Shown: positions 1 to 9,097, counted from the first letter of the stretch. The stretch: 64,000 nt of DNA from Burkholderia seminalis DSM 23518 (GCF_902832885.1 NZ_CADFDK010000010.1:167511-231510); one strand, 5' to 3'. Numbers and translations: made by a program. The notes: generated by a model not told the origin, from the letters alone.

Positions 1-1
1 G

Positions 2-205
2 CAGCAGCCGCCCGCCCAGGCGGCGCTGGCCAACCCGGCGTCGGTCAACTGCGAGAAGCTCGGCGGCCGCCACGTGGTCCGCAGCCTGCCGCGCGGGCAG
101 GTCGGGATGTGCATGTTCAAGGATGGCCGCGTGTGCGAGGAGTGGGCGCTGTACCGCGACGACCGCTGCGTCGGCGGCGGCGCGCCCAAGCGCGTGTCGA
201 ACTGA
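2..205 (+). CDS. DUF333 domain protein, C-terminal part
   Basis: The reading frame is open from the window edge to a TGA at 203-205, so only the last 67 residues are visible. They contain the DUF333 pattern: NPAS near residue 10, a Cys two residues later, a GMCMF strand, then CEEWALYR and a final Cys. This family consists of small secreted or lipoprotein-type proteins often labelled putative hemolysin, but the function is unknown. The start, and any signal peptide, lie outside the window. The conserved cysteines suggest disulfides in the periplasm, which is an inference. Confidence 0.75.
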   Translation, partial: QQPPAQAALANPASVNCEKLGGRHVVRSLPRGQVGMCMFKDGRVCEEWALYRDDRCVGGGAPKRVSN

Positions 206-282
206 CCGAACTGGCCGGGCCCGGCCGATCGCGCCCCGGATCGGCCGTTGGGCTGCCCCGCCGCGGCGGTCCGTAAGCAACT

Positions 283-291
283 TGTTATACT
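283..291 (+). promoter_or_regulatory. Extended -10 promoter of sugE
   Basis: TGT followed by TATACT at 286-291 forms an extended -10 element; no good -35 is visible 17 bases upstream. Transcription would start near 298-300, exactly where the first riboswitch hairpin begins, which supports both calls. Confidence 0.5.
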
Positions 292-299
292 CGGCGCCG

Positions 300-343
300 C
301 CCGGGGACGACCCCGGGTCATTCGCTTCAACGGGGACGGCCCC
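300..343 (+). promoter_or_regulatory. Guanidine-II (mini-ykkC) riboswitch
   Basis: There are two tandem GC hairpins, each closed by an ACGR tetraloop. The first is CCGGGG-ACGA-CCCCGG at 301-316, extendable by C300-G317. The second is GGGG-ACGG-CCCC at 332-343. Two short stems with ACGR loops a few bases apart are the defining pattern of the mini-ykkC / guanidine-II class, where the loops pair with each other and bind guanidinium. The ribosome site CGGAG (352-356) of the guanidinium exporter gene follows directly, so translational control is expected: ligand binding would leave the site free. Class assignment is from established knowledge of the motif; the hairpins are read directly. Confidence 0.9.
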
Positions 344-365
344 ATCCGATACGGAGTACGTCGAG

Positions 366-686
366 ATGGCGTGGGTATGGTTGTTGATTGCCGGTTTGCT
401 GGAAGTGGCCTGGGCGGCCGGCCTGAAATCGTCGGACGGCTTCACGAAGCTTGGTCCGTCGGTGTTCACGATCGTGACGGCGCTGGCCAGCTTCGGGCTG
501 CTCGCGGTCGCGATGCGCCAGTTGCCGCTCGGCACCGCGTACGCGGTGTGGACGGGCATCGGCGCGGTCGGCGCGTTCGTGTTCGGCATCGTGATGATGG
601 GCGAGGCGCTGACCGCCGCGCGCGTCGCGAGCGCCGCGCTGATCGTCGCGGGGCTGGTCGGCCTCAAGCTGTCGTCGGCCGCCTGA
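366..686 (+). CDS. sugE: Guanidinium exporter SugE/Gdx (small multidrug resistance family)
   Basis: This 106-residue protein has four hydrophobic segments and the usual SMR length. The membrane-embedded coupling glutamate is at residue 13 (LLEVAWA context). The Gdx-type motif [14 protein letters not shown] lies near residues 57-70, and the ending GLKLS matches E. coli SugE. It should export guanidinium in exchange for protons as an antiparallel dimer in the inner membrane. The ATG at 366 is chosen because CGGAG lies ten bases upstream and the preceding frame covers the riboswitch. The riboswitch in the leader independently supports the substrate. No guanidine carboxylase gene is adjacent. An 18-base palindrome (682-699) overlaps the stop codon. 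Confidence 0.95.
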   Translation: MAWVWLLIAGLLEVAWAAGLKSSDGFTKLGPSVFTIVTALASFGLLAVAMRQLPLGTAYAVWTGIGAVGAFVFGIVMMGEALTAARVASAALIVAGLVGLKLSSAA

Positions 687-787
687 CGCCGGCGTCAGGG
701 CGTCGATACCGCGGCACCGGCATCCGGCCGCGCGTGTGCCCGGCATGTCGCGCTGCGGAATTGCGCCGGTCACCCGGATAGCCTGTC

Positions 788-793
788 TATAAT
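788..793 (+). promoter_or_regulatory. Possible -10 element for the DUF4126 gene
   Basis: A consensus TATAAT lies 133 bases before the DUF4126 start, in the gap between sugE and that gene. No convincing -35 at 17 bases is visible (TTGCGC at 761-766 is 21 bases away), so this is a tentative promoter. Confidence 0.4.
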
Positions 794-926
794 GGAACGC
801 ATTCGGGCCTGAATACCGTCGTGCCTCTCGCGGCACGCGGTGCCGGTCGCCACGCGCCGCGCGGCCGGCCTGTCCGACCCGATCCGGTCAATCGGCAAAT
901 CGCACGGAAAGTGCAAGGAGAGGGCG

Positions 927-1544
927 ATGATCGAAGCCATTTCGCTCGGCGCGGGGCTCGCGTGGGCGAGCGGGCTGCGCCTGTACCTGACGGTGCTGAT
1001 CGCCGGCGTGCTCGCGCGGGTCGGCTGGCTCCATCTGCCCGATACGCTGGCCGTCCTGATGTCGCCGTGGGTCATCGGCGCGGCGGCCGTGCTCACCCTC
1101 ACCGAATTCCTGGCCGACAAGATTCCCGCATTCGACTCGCTGTGGGATGCCGTGCATACCTTCATCCGCATTCCCGCCGGTGCCGTCCTGGCCGCCGGCG
1201 CGCTCGGCCATGCCGATCCGACCGTGCTCGCGGTCGCGGGGCTCGCCGGCGGCTCGCTGGCCGGCGCCGCGCACGTCGCGAAGGCCGGCACGCGTGCGCT
1301 GATCAACCTGTCCCCCGAGCCGATTTCGAACTGGGTCGCGTCGTCGACCGAGGACGGCCTCGTCGTCGGCGGGCTCGTGCTCGCGTTCTTCGTTCCGCTC
1401 GCGTTCCTCGTGCTGCTCGCCGCGTTCATCGCGGCGTCGGCGTGGGCGCTGCCGCGTCTGTGGCGCGGCGTGTCGGGCGGCTTCCGCGGGATGGCGAACC
1501 ACATGGTGTCGCGGCTCAATTCGATCGGGGGCAAGCGCGATTGA
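927..1544 (+). CDS. DUF4126 family membrane protein
   Basis: The protein has 205 residues and several hydrophobic segments: one near the N-terminus (GLRLYLTVLIAGVLARVG), further ones around residues 45-60 and 75-105, and a long one near 145-175. This fits the DUF4126 family of inner-membrane proteins, whose function is unknown. The start at 927 is preceded by AAGGAG (915-920), which decides it over upstream in-frame codons. The stop overlaps the likely TTG start of the next gene by one TTGA tetranucleotide, so the two are probably co-transcribed. I cannot assign a substrate or role. Confidence 0.8.
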   Translation: MIEAISLGAGLAWASGLRLYLTVLIAGVLARVGWLHLPDTLAVLMSPWVIGAAAVLTLTEFLADKIPAFDSLWDAVHTFIRIPAGAVLAAGALGHADPTVLAVAGLAGGSLAGAAHVAKAGTRALINLSPEPISNWVASSTEDGLVVGGLVLAFFVPLAFLVLLAAFIAASAWALPRLWRGVSGGFRGMANHMVSRLNSIGGKRD

Positions 1545-4156
1545 ACGAGCGGCGACACGCGGCGCAGCCGCCGGCCGGGCAGCCCGGCCATGACGGGCCC
1601 GCGCAGGCAGGCCGCTTCGGCCTGCACGACCTGATCCGCCAGGCTGCCCGGATGACCGCGCGCGACTGGCGCGCGGGCGAGTTGACGTTGCTCGTCCTCG
1701 CGCTGGTGCTGGCGGTCGCGGCGCTGACGAGCGTCGGTTTTCTGGCCGACCGGCTGCGCCAGGGGCTCGAGCGCGATGCACGCCAGATGCTCGGCGCCGA
1801 TTTCGTCGTGCGCGCCGATCGTCCCGTCGATCCGTCGTTCGACCGGCAGGCCCGGGCGCTCGGCCTGCGCACCGCGACGACCGCCATCTTCCCGAGCATG
1901 ATCGCGTCCGCCGCGGGCGGCCAGGCAGCCGATGCCGCGCCGTCGCGCCTCGCGGCCGTGAAGGCCGTGTCGCCCGGGTATCCGCTGCGCGGCGCCGTGG
2001 ACATCGTGCCGGCCGGCGCGACCGCCGCGCAGAAGGCGGCCGCGATTCCCGCGCCCGGCACCGTGTGGGCCGATCCCGCGTTGCTCGACGCGTTGCACCT
2101 GAAGGCGGGCGACACCGTGCGCGTCGGTCTGCGCACGTTCACGGTCGCCGCGTCGATTTCCCGCGAACTCGATCGCGGTTTTTCGTTCGTCAATTTTTCG
2201 CCGCGGCTGATGATGCGCGCGGACGACCTCGCCGCGACGGGGCTGACGGGCTACGGCAGCCGCGTCACCTACCGGCTGCTGGTCGCCGGCGACGCACCGG
2301 CCGTCGCGCGTTTCGAAGCCTACGCGCACGCGCGCGTCGATGGCGGGAAACTGCGCGGCGTCGGGCTCGAGTCGTTGCAGGAGGGGCAGCCGCAGGTGCG
2401 GCAGACGCTGGACCGCGCGCGCCATTTCCTGACGCTCGTCGCGCTGCTGACCGCGCTGCTCGCGGCGGTCGCGATCGCGATGGCCGCCCAGCGCTACATG
2501 CGGCGCCATCTCGACGGTTGCGCGACGATGCGCTGCCTCGGCGTGAGCCGCCGCACGCTCGGCGCGCTGTTCGCGCTCGAATTCGCCGGGGTCGGCATCG
2601 TCTCGGGCGCCGCGGGCGCGGTGCTCGGCTACGGCGGCCACTGGGCGTTGCTGGCCGCGCTCGGCGGCCTGATCGACGTCGCGCTGCCGCCGCCGACGCT
2701 GTGGCCGGCGCTGATCGGCATGGGCGCGGCGCTCGTGCTGCTGCTCGGCTTCGCGCTGCCGCCGCTCGTGCCGCTCACGCGCGTGCCGCCGGTGCGCGTG
2801 CTGCGCCGCGAGTGGGGCGACGCGTCGCGCACCGCGTGGGCCGCGTATGCGATCGGCGTCGTGCTGTTCGCGGGGCTGCTGATCGTGGCGGCCGGCAACC
2901 TGAAGCTCGGCCTGATCGTCGCGGGCGGCTTCGCCGGCGCGCTGGTCGGTTTCGCCCTGATCGCGCGGCTCGTGCTGTTCGCGGCGGCACGTGCGGTACG
3001 CAACGCGCGCGTGGCCGCCGGCGTCGGCTGGCGCTACGCGCTGGCGTCGCTGCACCGGCGCGGCACGGCGAGCGCGCTGCAGATCACCGCGCTCGCGCTC
3101 GGCCTGATGTGCCTGCTGCTGATCGCGATCACGCGCAACGATCTCGTCGCGGGCTGGCGGCAGTCGACGCCGCCCGATGCGCCGAACCAGTTCCTGATCG
3201 ATATCCAGCCCGACCAGCGCGACGACGTCGCGGCCTATCTGGCCGCGCACGGCGTGCGCGACGCGGTGCCCGCGCCGATGGTGCGCGGCCGCCTCGTCGC
3301 GATCAACGGCAAGCCGGTGAATCCGGACGCGTATCCGTCCGACGAGGCGCGCCGGCTCGTCGACCGCGAGTTCAACCTGTCGTATACGACCGAACTGCCG
3401 TCCGACAACCGGATCGTCGAGGGCGACTGGTTCGGCACCGCGGCGACGCCGCAGATCTCGATCGAGGCCGGCCTCGCGAAGACGCTGAACGTGAAGCCGG
3501 GCGACACGCTGCGTTTCGACGTGACGGGGCTGACGGTCGACGCGCCGATCACGAGCGTGCGCAAGCTCGACTGGGGTTCGTTCCGCGTGAACTTCTTCGT
3601 GCTGATGCCGCCGCCGGTGCTGAAGGATTTCCCGGCCGTCTACCTGACGAGCTTCCATTTGCCCGCATCGAACGCCGCGCTGCTCGATCCGCTGATCGCG
3701 CGCTATCCGAACCTGACCGCGATCGACGTCGCGCCGATCCTCGCGCAGTTGCAGCGGATGATGCTGCAGGTGGTCGGCGCGGTGCAGTTCCTGTTCGCGT
3801 TCACGCTCGCGGCCGGCGTGCTCGTGCTGTATACGGCGCTTGCCGGCTCGCGCGACGAGCGCGTGCGCGAGGCCGCGCTGCTGCGCGCGCTCGGCGCGTC
3901 GCGCGCGCAGGTCAATGCGGTACAGCGCGCGGAATTCGTCGTGGTCGGCGCGCTGGCCGGCGTGCTGGCTTCGGCGGGCGCGATCGCGGTCGGCTGGGTG
4001 CTCGCGTCGCGCGTGTTCGATTTCCAGCTCGCCGTCGATCCGTGGCTCGTGCCGGCCGGCATCGCGGCCGGTGTCGCCTGCGCCGGTGCGGCCGGCTGGC
4101 TGAGCCTGCATAATGTGTTGCGGCGCCCCGCGCTGCAGTCGCTGCGCGACGCATGA
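1541..4156 (+). CDS. FtsX-like ABC transporter permease (YbbP type)
   Basis: This large permease has 871 residues from the TTG at 1541, or 834 from an in-frame ATG at 1652. It shows the YbbP layout: an N-terminal membrane segment after DWRAGELTLLV, a large periplasmic domain, an FtsX core of three or more helices (around residues 290-430), a second periplasmic domain, and a C-terminal FtsX core of three helices ending in LRDA. The family moves lipoproteins or lipids, or acts mechanically, with an ABC ATPase such as YbbA. No ATPase gene is adjacent, so the partner must be elsewhere. I chose TTG because it overlaps the previous stop, has a GGGG-rich site upstream, and keeps the amphipathic stretch before helix 1; the start is uncertain. 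Confidence 0.85.
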   Translation: MNERRHAAQPPAGQPGHDGPAQAGRFGLHDLIRQAARMTARDWRAGELTLLVLALVLAVAALTSVGFLADRLRQGLERDARQMLGADFVVRADRPVDPSFDRQARALGLRTATTAIFPSMIASAAGGQAADAAPSRLAAVKAVSPGYPLRGAVDIVPAGATAAQKAAAIPAPGTVWADPALLDALHLKAGDTVRVGLRTFTVAASISRELDRGFSFVNFSPRLMMRADDLAATGLTGYGSRVTYRLLVAGDAPAVARFEAYAHARVDGGKLRGVGLESLQEGQPQVRQTLDRARHFLTLVALLTALLAAVAIAMAAQRYMRRHLDGCATMRCLGVSRRTLGALFALEFAGVGIVSGAAGAVLGYGGHWALLAALGGLIDVALPPPTLWPALIGMGAALVLLLGFALPPLVPLTRVPPVRVLRREWGDASRTAWAAYAIGVVLFAGLLIVAAGNLKLGLIVAGGFAGALVGFALIARLVLFAAARAVRNARVAAGVGWRYALASLHRRGTASALQITALALGLMCLLLIAITRNDLVAGWRQSTPPDAPNQFLIDIQPDQRDDVAAYLAAHGVRDAVPAPMVRGRLVAINGKPVNPDAYPSDEARRLVDREFNLSYTTELPSDNRIVEGDWFGTAATPQISIEAGLAKTLNVKPGDTLRFDVTGLTVDAPITSVRKLDWGSFRVNFFVLMPPPVLKDFPAVYLTSFHLPASNAALLDPLIARYPNLTAIDVAPILAQLQRMMLQVVGAVQFLFAFTLAAGVLVLYTALAGSRDERVREAALLRALGASRAQVNAVQRAEFVVVGALAGVLASAGAIAVGWVLASRVFDFQLAVDPWLVPAGIAAGVACAGAAGWLSLHNVLRRPALQSLRDA

Positions 4157-4199
4157 GCGTTGCCGGCGGCCCCGAAGATTCCGTTTTCCGACTATCCGT

Positions 4200-4610
4200 A
4201 TGACCGATGTGAATGACGATGCGCCGTCGCAGCCGACGGCGTTCGAACTCGTGGGCGGCGAAGCCCGCGTGCGCGAAATGGTGGACCGCTTCTACGACCT
4301 GATGGACCTCGAGCCGGAGTTCGCGCAGATTCGCGCGCTGCATCCGCAGTCGCTCGACGGCTCGCGCGACAAGCTGTTCTGGTTCCTGTGCGGCTGGCTC
4401 GGCGGCCCCGACCACTACATCAGCCGGTTCGGCCATCCGCGGCTGCGCGCGCGGCACCTGCCGTTCCCGATCGCGTCGGTCGAGCGCGACCAGTGGCTGC
4501 GCTGCATGGCGTGGGCGATGGAGGATGTCGGGCTGGCCGAGCCGCTGCGCGAGCGGCTGATGCATTCGTTCTACGACACGGCCGACTGGATGCGCAACCG
4601 GCCCGGTTGA
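4200..4610 (+). CDS. Group II truncated haemoglobin
   Basis: The 136-residue protein matches the 2-on-2 globin family in length and motifs. MVDRFYDLMD carries the B10 tyrosine, FLCGWLGGP follows the E helix, the proximal histidine is in RARHLPF, and QWLRCMAWAM holds the group II tryptophan at G8. Such proteins bind O2 or NO and help with oxidative or nitrosative stress in the cytoplasm; the physiological ligand here is unknown. The ATG at 4200 lies 43 bases after the permease stop, so it could share that transcript. Confidence 0.92.
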   Translation: MTDVNDDAPSQPTAFELVGGEARVREMVDRFYDLMDLEPEFAQIRALHPQSLDGSRDKLFWFLCGWLGGPDHYISRFGHPRLRARHLPFPIASVERDQWLRCMAWAMEDVGLAEPLRERLMHSFYDTADWMRNRPG

Positions 4611-4714
4611 TCGACCGGTACGCCGCTGTCCGTGCGCCGGACGATCTGCGTCTGGGCGCGCGGGAGGCATCGCGCGACACTGGCCGTTTCCCCCACCGAT
4701 ACGAGGCTCGCCCG

Positions 4715-5446
4715 ATGAGGACACAAGCGCTGTTTCGCGAAGACGCGTACCTCACGCAATGTGACGCGGTCGTCCGGGCCATCGGCGACGAGGGCATCCG
4801 GCTCGACCGCACGGTGTTCTATCCGCTCGGCGGCGGCCAGGCCGGCGACACCGGCACGCTGACGCTGCCCGACGGCGGCACGATCGTGATCGCCGACACG
4901 CGCAAGGCGAAGTTCGACGGCGCGACGCCCGACGACGCCGTCCACGTGCCGGCGCCGGGGCAGGAGGCCCGCGTCGCGGCGCTCGCGCCCGGCACGCGCG
5001 TGATCGCGGAGATCGACTGGCTGCGCCGCTACCGGCACATGCGTTTGCACACGGCCGCGCACCTGATGTGCGCGGTGCTGCCGTACGCGGTCGATGGCTG
5101 CAGCGTGACGGCCGACTACGTGCGGCTCGATTTCGCGACGTCCGATGCGATCGACCGCGACGACGTCGAACGGCGTCTCGCGGCGCTGGTCGGCGGCGCG
5201 CATCCGGTCACGACCGAATGGATCACCGACGACGAGATGGCCGAGCGGCCCGAACTCGTGCGCACGATGAGCGTGAAGCCGCCGATGGGCCTCGGCCGCG
5301 TGCGGCTGCTGCGGATCGAGCAAGTCGACCTGCAGCCGTGCGGCGGCACGCATGTGCGCAACACGTCCGAAATCGGCGCGCTGCGGGTCGCGAAACTGGA
5401 AAAGAAGAGCGCGCGTACACGGCGCCTCGTCCTGGCGTTTGCATGA
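4715..5446 (+). CDS. Alanyl-tRNA editing protein (AlaX family)
   Basis: This 243-residue free-standing editing domain is related to the second half of AlaRS. An N-terminal beta-barrel region (FYPLGGGQAGDTG at residues 36-48) is followed by the zinc/catalytic motifs HTAAH (about 112-116) and CGGTH (209-213). The family hydrolyses Ser-tRNA(Ala) or Gly-tRNA(Ala) in trans to prevent mistranslation. All four expected metal ligands are present. The stop overlaps the start of the next gene as ATGA at 5443-5446, implying translational coupling. The larger open frame upstream of 4715 is an out-of-register overlap with the haemoglobin gene and is ignored. Confidence 0.93.
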   Translation: MRTQALFREDAYLTQCDAVVRAIGDEGIRLDRTVFYPLGGGQAGDTGTLTLPDGGTIVIADTRKAKFDGATPDDAVHVPAPGQEARVAALAPGTRVIAEIDWLRRYRHMRLHTAAHLMCAVLPYAVDGCSVTADYVRLDFATSDAIDRDDVERRLAALVGGAHPVTTEWITDDEMAERPELVRTMSVKPPMGLGRVRLLRIEQVDLQPCGGTHVRNTSEIGALRVAKLEKKSARTRRLVLAFA

Positions 5447-6060
5447 CGATCGATACCGGCCACGCCGGCGCGGCAGCGCTGGATCCGCAAGCACGGGAGA
5501 TTCTGGATGTCTGGTTCGGCGAGCCGGGCTCGGCCGAATTCGGGCGGCAACGCAAGGTGTGGTTCAACGGCGGCGCCGCCTTCGACGATCTGCTGCGCGC
5601 ACGCTATGGCGCGTTGCTCGACGCCGCATGCGACGGCGCCTGCGATCACTGGGCCGGCTCGCCGTCGGGTGCGCTGGCGTTGATCGTCGTGCTGGACCAG
5701 TTCTCGCGCAACATCCATCGCGGCACGCCGCGCGCGTTTGCCGCCGATCCGAAGGCGCTCGCGATCGCCCGCCGTGTCGTCGCGACCGGCTGGGACGCAC
5801 GGCTGCCGAGCGGGCATCATCGTGCGTTCGCGTACCTGCCGTTCGAGCACGACGAGTCGGTCGAGAGCCAGCGCGAAGCCGTGCGCCTGTGCGCGGGCAT
5901 TCGCGACGAGGCCGGGTGCGAGCGTTATCACCGCTTCGCCGTGCTGCACGCGGCGGTCGTCGAGCGCTTCGGCCGTTTCCCGCACCGGAACGCGATCCTC
6001 GGCCGCGCGTCGACCGACGAGGAAACGGCGTTCCTGCGCGAGCCCGGTTCGTCGTTCTGA
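5443..6060 (+). CDS. DUF924 family protein
   Basis: This 205-residue soluble protein starts at the ATGA overlap with the AlaX gene. It carries DUF924 hallmarks: DVWFGEP near residue 23, a WF pair soon after, LDQFSRNIHRGTPRAFAADP around residues 84-103, FAYLPFEHDESVESQ, and RFGRFPHRNAILGR near the C-terminus. The family has an alpha-helical TPR-like fold and no established biochemical role. Its coupling to AlaX probably reflects operon structure only. Confidence 0.88.
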   Translation: MTIDTGHAGAAALDPQAREILDVWFGEPGSAEFGRQRKVWFNGGAAFDDLLRARYGALLDAACDGACDHWAGSPSGALALIVVLDQFSRNIHRGTPRAFAADPKALAIARRVVATGWDARLPSGHHRAFAYLPFEHDESVESQREAVRLCAGIRDEAGCERYHRFAVLHAAVVERFGRFPHRNAILGRASTDEETAFLREPGSSF

Positions 6061-6191
6061 AGATCCAGGCCGTGGTGTAAAGGGGAGTGCGAGCCCGCGG
6101 CTTGATGCGGGGGCGTCAAGGATGGATATCGCGCAGAGGTTGCGCGCCGGCCGACCGGGCGGGCGCGACCGGTGCGAAAGATGAAGGCGGG

Positions 6192-6211
6192 CAGGGCGGC
6201 GCACCGCCCTG
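6192..6211. terminator. Hairpin between convergent genes
   Basis: A perfect 8-bp stem (CAGGGCGG / CCGCCCTG) with a CGCA loop sits between the DUF924 stop (6060) and the stop of the minus-strand glycosyltransferase. There is no T run on either side, so it is a possible transcription barrier rather than a textbook terminator. Confidence 0.35.
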
Positions 6212-6213
6212 TG

Positions 6214-8106
6214 TCACTGCAGGTGCTGTTCGGGCGTCCGCACGTACACGCGCAGCAGTTCCTCGTTGTCGCCCGGGCGGGCGCCGGTCCAGAACAGTTG
6301 CCATTCGCTGCCGGGTGCCGGATCGACGGCACGCACGCCCTGGACGATCATCCATGTGCAGCGCGTCGACTTCGCGTCGTCGATCGGCGTGTGCTGGATG
6401 CCGGAGAAGTAGTACAGCATCGGCGCTTCCGATTCGCCGAGCCCGTGCAGGCTCGCCATGCAGTCGCCGTCGTTCCATTCGAGCGCGAGATGCGCGTTCA
6501 GGTCGTCGAACACCGAGCGGTAGCTCTTCGCGACGTCGAGCCACGGCAGCAGCAGCGTATAGACGAGGCCCCACGCGACGAGCGCGCCGGCGCCCCACGA
6601 CAGCGCGCCGCGCCACAGGCCCGTCGAGCGCAACTTCGGCAACAGTGTCAGCCAGCCGATGGTCAGCGCGAGCGCACCGATCACGAGCGCGGGCCGGATC
6701 GGCATCGTCCAGTCGAGCGGCAGCCAGCGGCCGAGCAGCGCGAGATCGGCGCGCGACGCGGCCGGATCGGCCATCACGGCCCAGATCGCCCACGCGAGCG
6801 CGACGGTCGTGCCGAACAGCACGCGGCTGAAGTAATCCCACGCGAGATGCAACCGGCGCGGCAGGCGGTCGATCGCCTGCGCGGCAACCAGCGCGAGCGG
6901 CGCGAAGAACGGCAGGATGTAGAGCTGGCGCGACGTCGCGGATATTTGCAGCACCACGAGCCCGATACCGGCGAACAGCACCGGCAGCGCGACGCGCGGC
7001 GTGCGCCAGTCGCGCCATGCGCCGCGCGCGACGGCGACGATCGCGAGCGGCGCGACCGGGAAGCCGACGAGCAGGAACGCACGCAGGATGAAGAACGGCT
7101 TGTCGTTTTCCGCGCCGAGTTCGGGGACGGAGAAGCCGAAGAACCGGCCGACGTTGTTGTCCCAGAACCACGTCATGAACAGCGTTTCGGAGCGCAGGAA
7201 CAGCGCGGTCGGCCAGATCAGCGCGAACGGCGCGAACACGAGCGCGGCGACACCGAGCGCGCGCGCGAACGAGCGGGTGCGGCAGGCCGGGTAGAGCACC
7301 AGCGTGCAGACGAGCGTGGCCGCGAACACGAGCGGCACGAACAGCCCCTTCGTCATCAGCGCGATGCCGACGCCCGCGCCGAAGAGCGGCGCGGCCCAGC
7401 GGCCCGACGGCCGGACCGGCAGCCCGTGCCGCATCTGCTGCGCGCGCGCGACGTGCTGCATCACGAGTTCGAGCAGCCCGCAGAAGCCCATCGCCGTGCC
7501 GGCGAACAGCGCGACGTCCGTCATCATGTCGTGCAGGTGCTTGATGACGACGAGCGTGCTCGCGCTCAGCACGACGGGGCCGATCACGCGCAGGTCGAAC
7601 CAGCTGTCCGCGCGGCTGGCGACGCGCGCCGCACGTGCGATGAAGCCGAACGCGAGCGTGGCGAACAGCGCGCTGGCGAGTCGCGCCGCATCGTGCAGCG
7701 GCATCACGCGCTGCAGCAGCCAGGCGAGGCTCGTCGCGACCCATGCGTAAAGCGGCGGCTTTTCCATGAACGGCAGGCCGGCATTGGTCGGCACGACGAA
7801 GTCGCCGGTTTCGAGCATGTGCTGGATGATGCCGAACGTATAGGTTTCGTCCTGTTTCCACGGATCGTGGCCGAGCACGCCCGGCAGCGTGTACGCGCAG
7901 ACCAGCACGGCGACGAGCAGCCAGGCCCGCCAGCCGAGCAGGGCCGCGCGGTCGCGCGCGGTGCGGGTAGCGGTGGTCGACGCCACGACGGGCGTGCCGG
8001 CGGCGTCGAGCGTCGCGGGGGCGTCGGTGTCGGCTGTCGAGCGGGTGTGCTGAGCCGGCGCGGGCACAGACGTGCGTCGCCGGCTGGGCGCTGCGGTTCC
8101 AGGCAT
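6214..8106 (-). CDS. ArnT/PMT-like polyprenyl-phosphate sugar transferase
   Basis: This 630-residue integral membrane protein has about a dozen hydrophobic segments. After a basic, Pro/Thr-rich N-terminal extension of about 60 residues comes the first helix, then DPWKQDETYTFGII with the acidic metal-binding residues typical of GT39/GT83 enzymes, and MEKPPLYAW, the ArnT-type substrate loop. A long soluble C-terminal part is exposed to the periplasm. Such enzymes transfer a sugar from undecaprenyl phosphate to lipid A, protein or glycan. No arn aminoarabinose genes are nearby, so the acceptor cannot be assigned. The ATG at 8106 has no obvious ribosome site; a downstream start is possible. Confidence 0.85.
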   Translation of the reverse strand: MPGTAAPSRRRTSVPAPAQHTRSTADTDAPATLDAAGTPVVASTTATRTARDRAALLGWRAWLLVAVLVCAYTLPGVLGHDPWKQDETYTFGIIQHMLETGDFVVPTNAGLPFMEKPPLYAWVATSLAWLLQRVMPLHDAARLASALFATLAFGFIARAARVASRADSWFDLRVIGPVVLSASTLVVIKHLHDMMTDVALFAGTAMGFCGLLELVMQHVARAQQMRHGLPVRPSGRWAAPLFGAGVGIALMTKGLFVPLVFAATLVCTLVLYPACRTRSFARALGVAALVFAPFALIWPTALFLRSETLFMTWFWDNNVGRFFGFSVPELGAENDKPFFILRAFLLVGFPVAPLAIVAVARGAWRDWRTPRVALPVLFAGIGLVVLQISATSRQLYILPFFAPLALVAAQAIDRLPRRLHLAWDYFSRVLFGTTVALAWAIWAVMADPAASRADLALLGRWLPLDWTMPIRPALVIGALALTIGWLTLLPKLRSTGLWRGALSWGAGALVAWGLVYTLLLPWLDVAKSYRSVFDDLNAHLALEWNDGDCMASLHGLGESEAPMLYYFSGIQHTPIDDAKSTRCTWMIVQGVRAVDPAPGSEWQLFWTGARPGDNEELLRVYVRTPEQHLQ

Positions 8107-8335
8107 GGAAAAGATCTCGGGTCGAGTCGAGCCGGTCCGCTACTTGGGCGGGACCGATAAGGGCCACATCAGGGTGGCGGAGACTTGGCGTAGACGACGC
8201 CTGTCTGATTGCCCGCTAGTAGAGCACGGAACTGTTACGAATGTTTACTGAAACCGTCACGAAATTGTGGAGATTTGTGGTGTCGTGACGACAGGGCATG
8301 CCTAGCGGCGCTTCGGGGGCGCCGGGCCGGCGAGA

Positions 8336-9097
8336 TTACCGGCCGCCGCCGACGTCGAGCAGGGCGCCCGTCGTGTACGACGCCGCGTCGCCGAGCAGCC
8401 AGACGATCGCTTCGGCGATCTCCGGTGCCTCGCCCGCGCGGCCGAGCGGCGTTTGCGCGCCGAGGCGCGCTGCCCGGCCGGGCTGGCCGCCGCTGGCGTG
8501 AATGTCGGTCTCGATCAGGCCGGGGCGCACCGCGTTGACGCGCACGCCGTGCGGGCCGAGTTCCTTCGCCAGACCGATCGTCAACGCGTCGACCGCGCCT
8601 TTCGACCCCGCATAATCGACGTATTCGTTCGGCGAACCGAGCCGCGATGCGATCGACGACACGTTGACGATCGCGCCGCCGCGGCCGCCCCGGTCGGTGG
8701 ACAGCCGGCGCGCGGCTTCGCGCGCGCACAGGTACGCGCCGAGCACGTTGGTATCGAACATTCGCCGCAGCCGGTCGGCCGTCATGTCGGCGAGCGGCAT
8801 CGACGGCGCGACGATGCCCGCGTTGTTGACGAGCGCGTCGAGCCGTCCGAACGCGGCCGTGACGGTGTCGAACATCGCGATGACGTCCGCCTCGTTCGCG
8901 ACATCGCCCGCGACGATGCACGCGCGGCCGCCCGCGTCGCGGACAGCCTGCGCGGTGAGCTCGGCCGCCGCCGCGTCGCGCGCGTAGTTGATGCCGACGT
9001 CCCAGCCGCGTTCGGCCGCGAGCACGGCGGTCGCGCGGCCTATGCCCCGGCTCGCGCCGGTGATGAGGACGGCCTTGCGATCGGACGGTGCGGCCAT
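8336..9097 (-). CDS. SDR family NAD(P)-dependent oxidoreductase
   Basis: This 253-residue protein has the classical short-chain dehydrogenase layout. TGASRGIG near residue 14 binds the cofactor, NNAG lies near residue 91, and a catalytic Ser precedes the YAGSK active-site pair near residue 162. VNAVRPGLIETDIH follows, and the C-terminus is GGGR. It resembles FabG/glucose-1-dehydrogenase-like enzymes, but the substrate cannot be read from sequence. It lies 22 bases downstream of the LOG-family gene on the same strand and may share its transcript. Confidence 0.9.
   Translation of the reverse strand: MAAPSDRKAVLITGASRGIGRATAVLAAERGWDVGINYARDAAAAELTAQAVRDAGGRACIVAGDVANEADVIAMFDTVTAAFGRLDALVNNAGIVAPSMPLADMTADRLRRMFDTNVLGAYLCAREAARRLSTDRGGRGGAIVNVSSIASRLGSPNEYVDYAGSKGAVDALTIGLAKELGPHGVRVNAVRPGLIETDIHASGGQPGRAARLGAQTPLGRAGEAPEIAEAIVWLLGDAASYTTGALLDVGGGR

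Noticed and set aside
770-4111. 1113-codon open frame on the minus strand
   Set aside because: It is a shadow of the DUF4126 and FtsX-permease genes caused by high GC. The translation is low-complexity Arg/Ala/His/Asp with no family features.
8107-8335. Small RNA or riboswitch upstream of the ArnT-like gene
   Set aside because: Short repeats of the form GTTACGA/GTCACGA are present, but there is no consistent stem or promoter-terminator pair.
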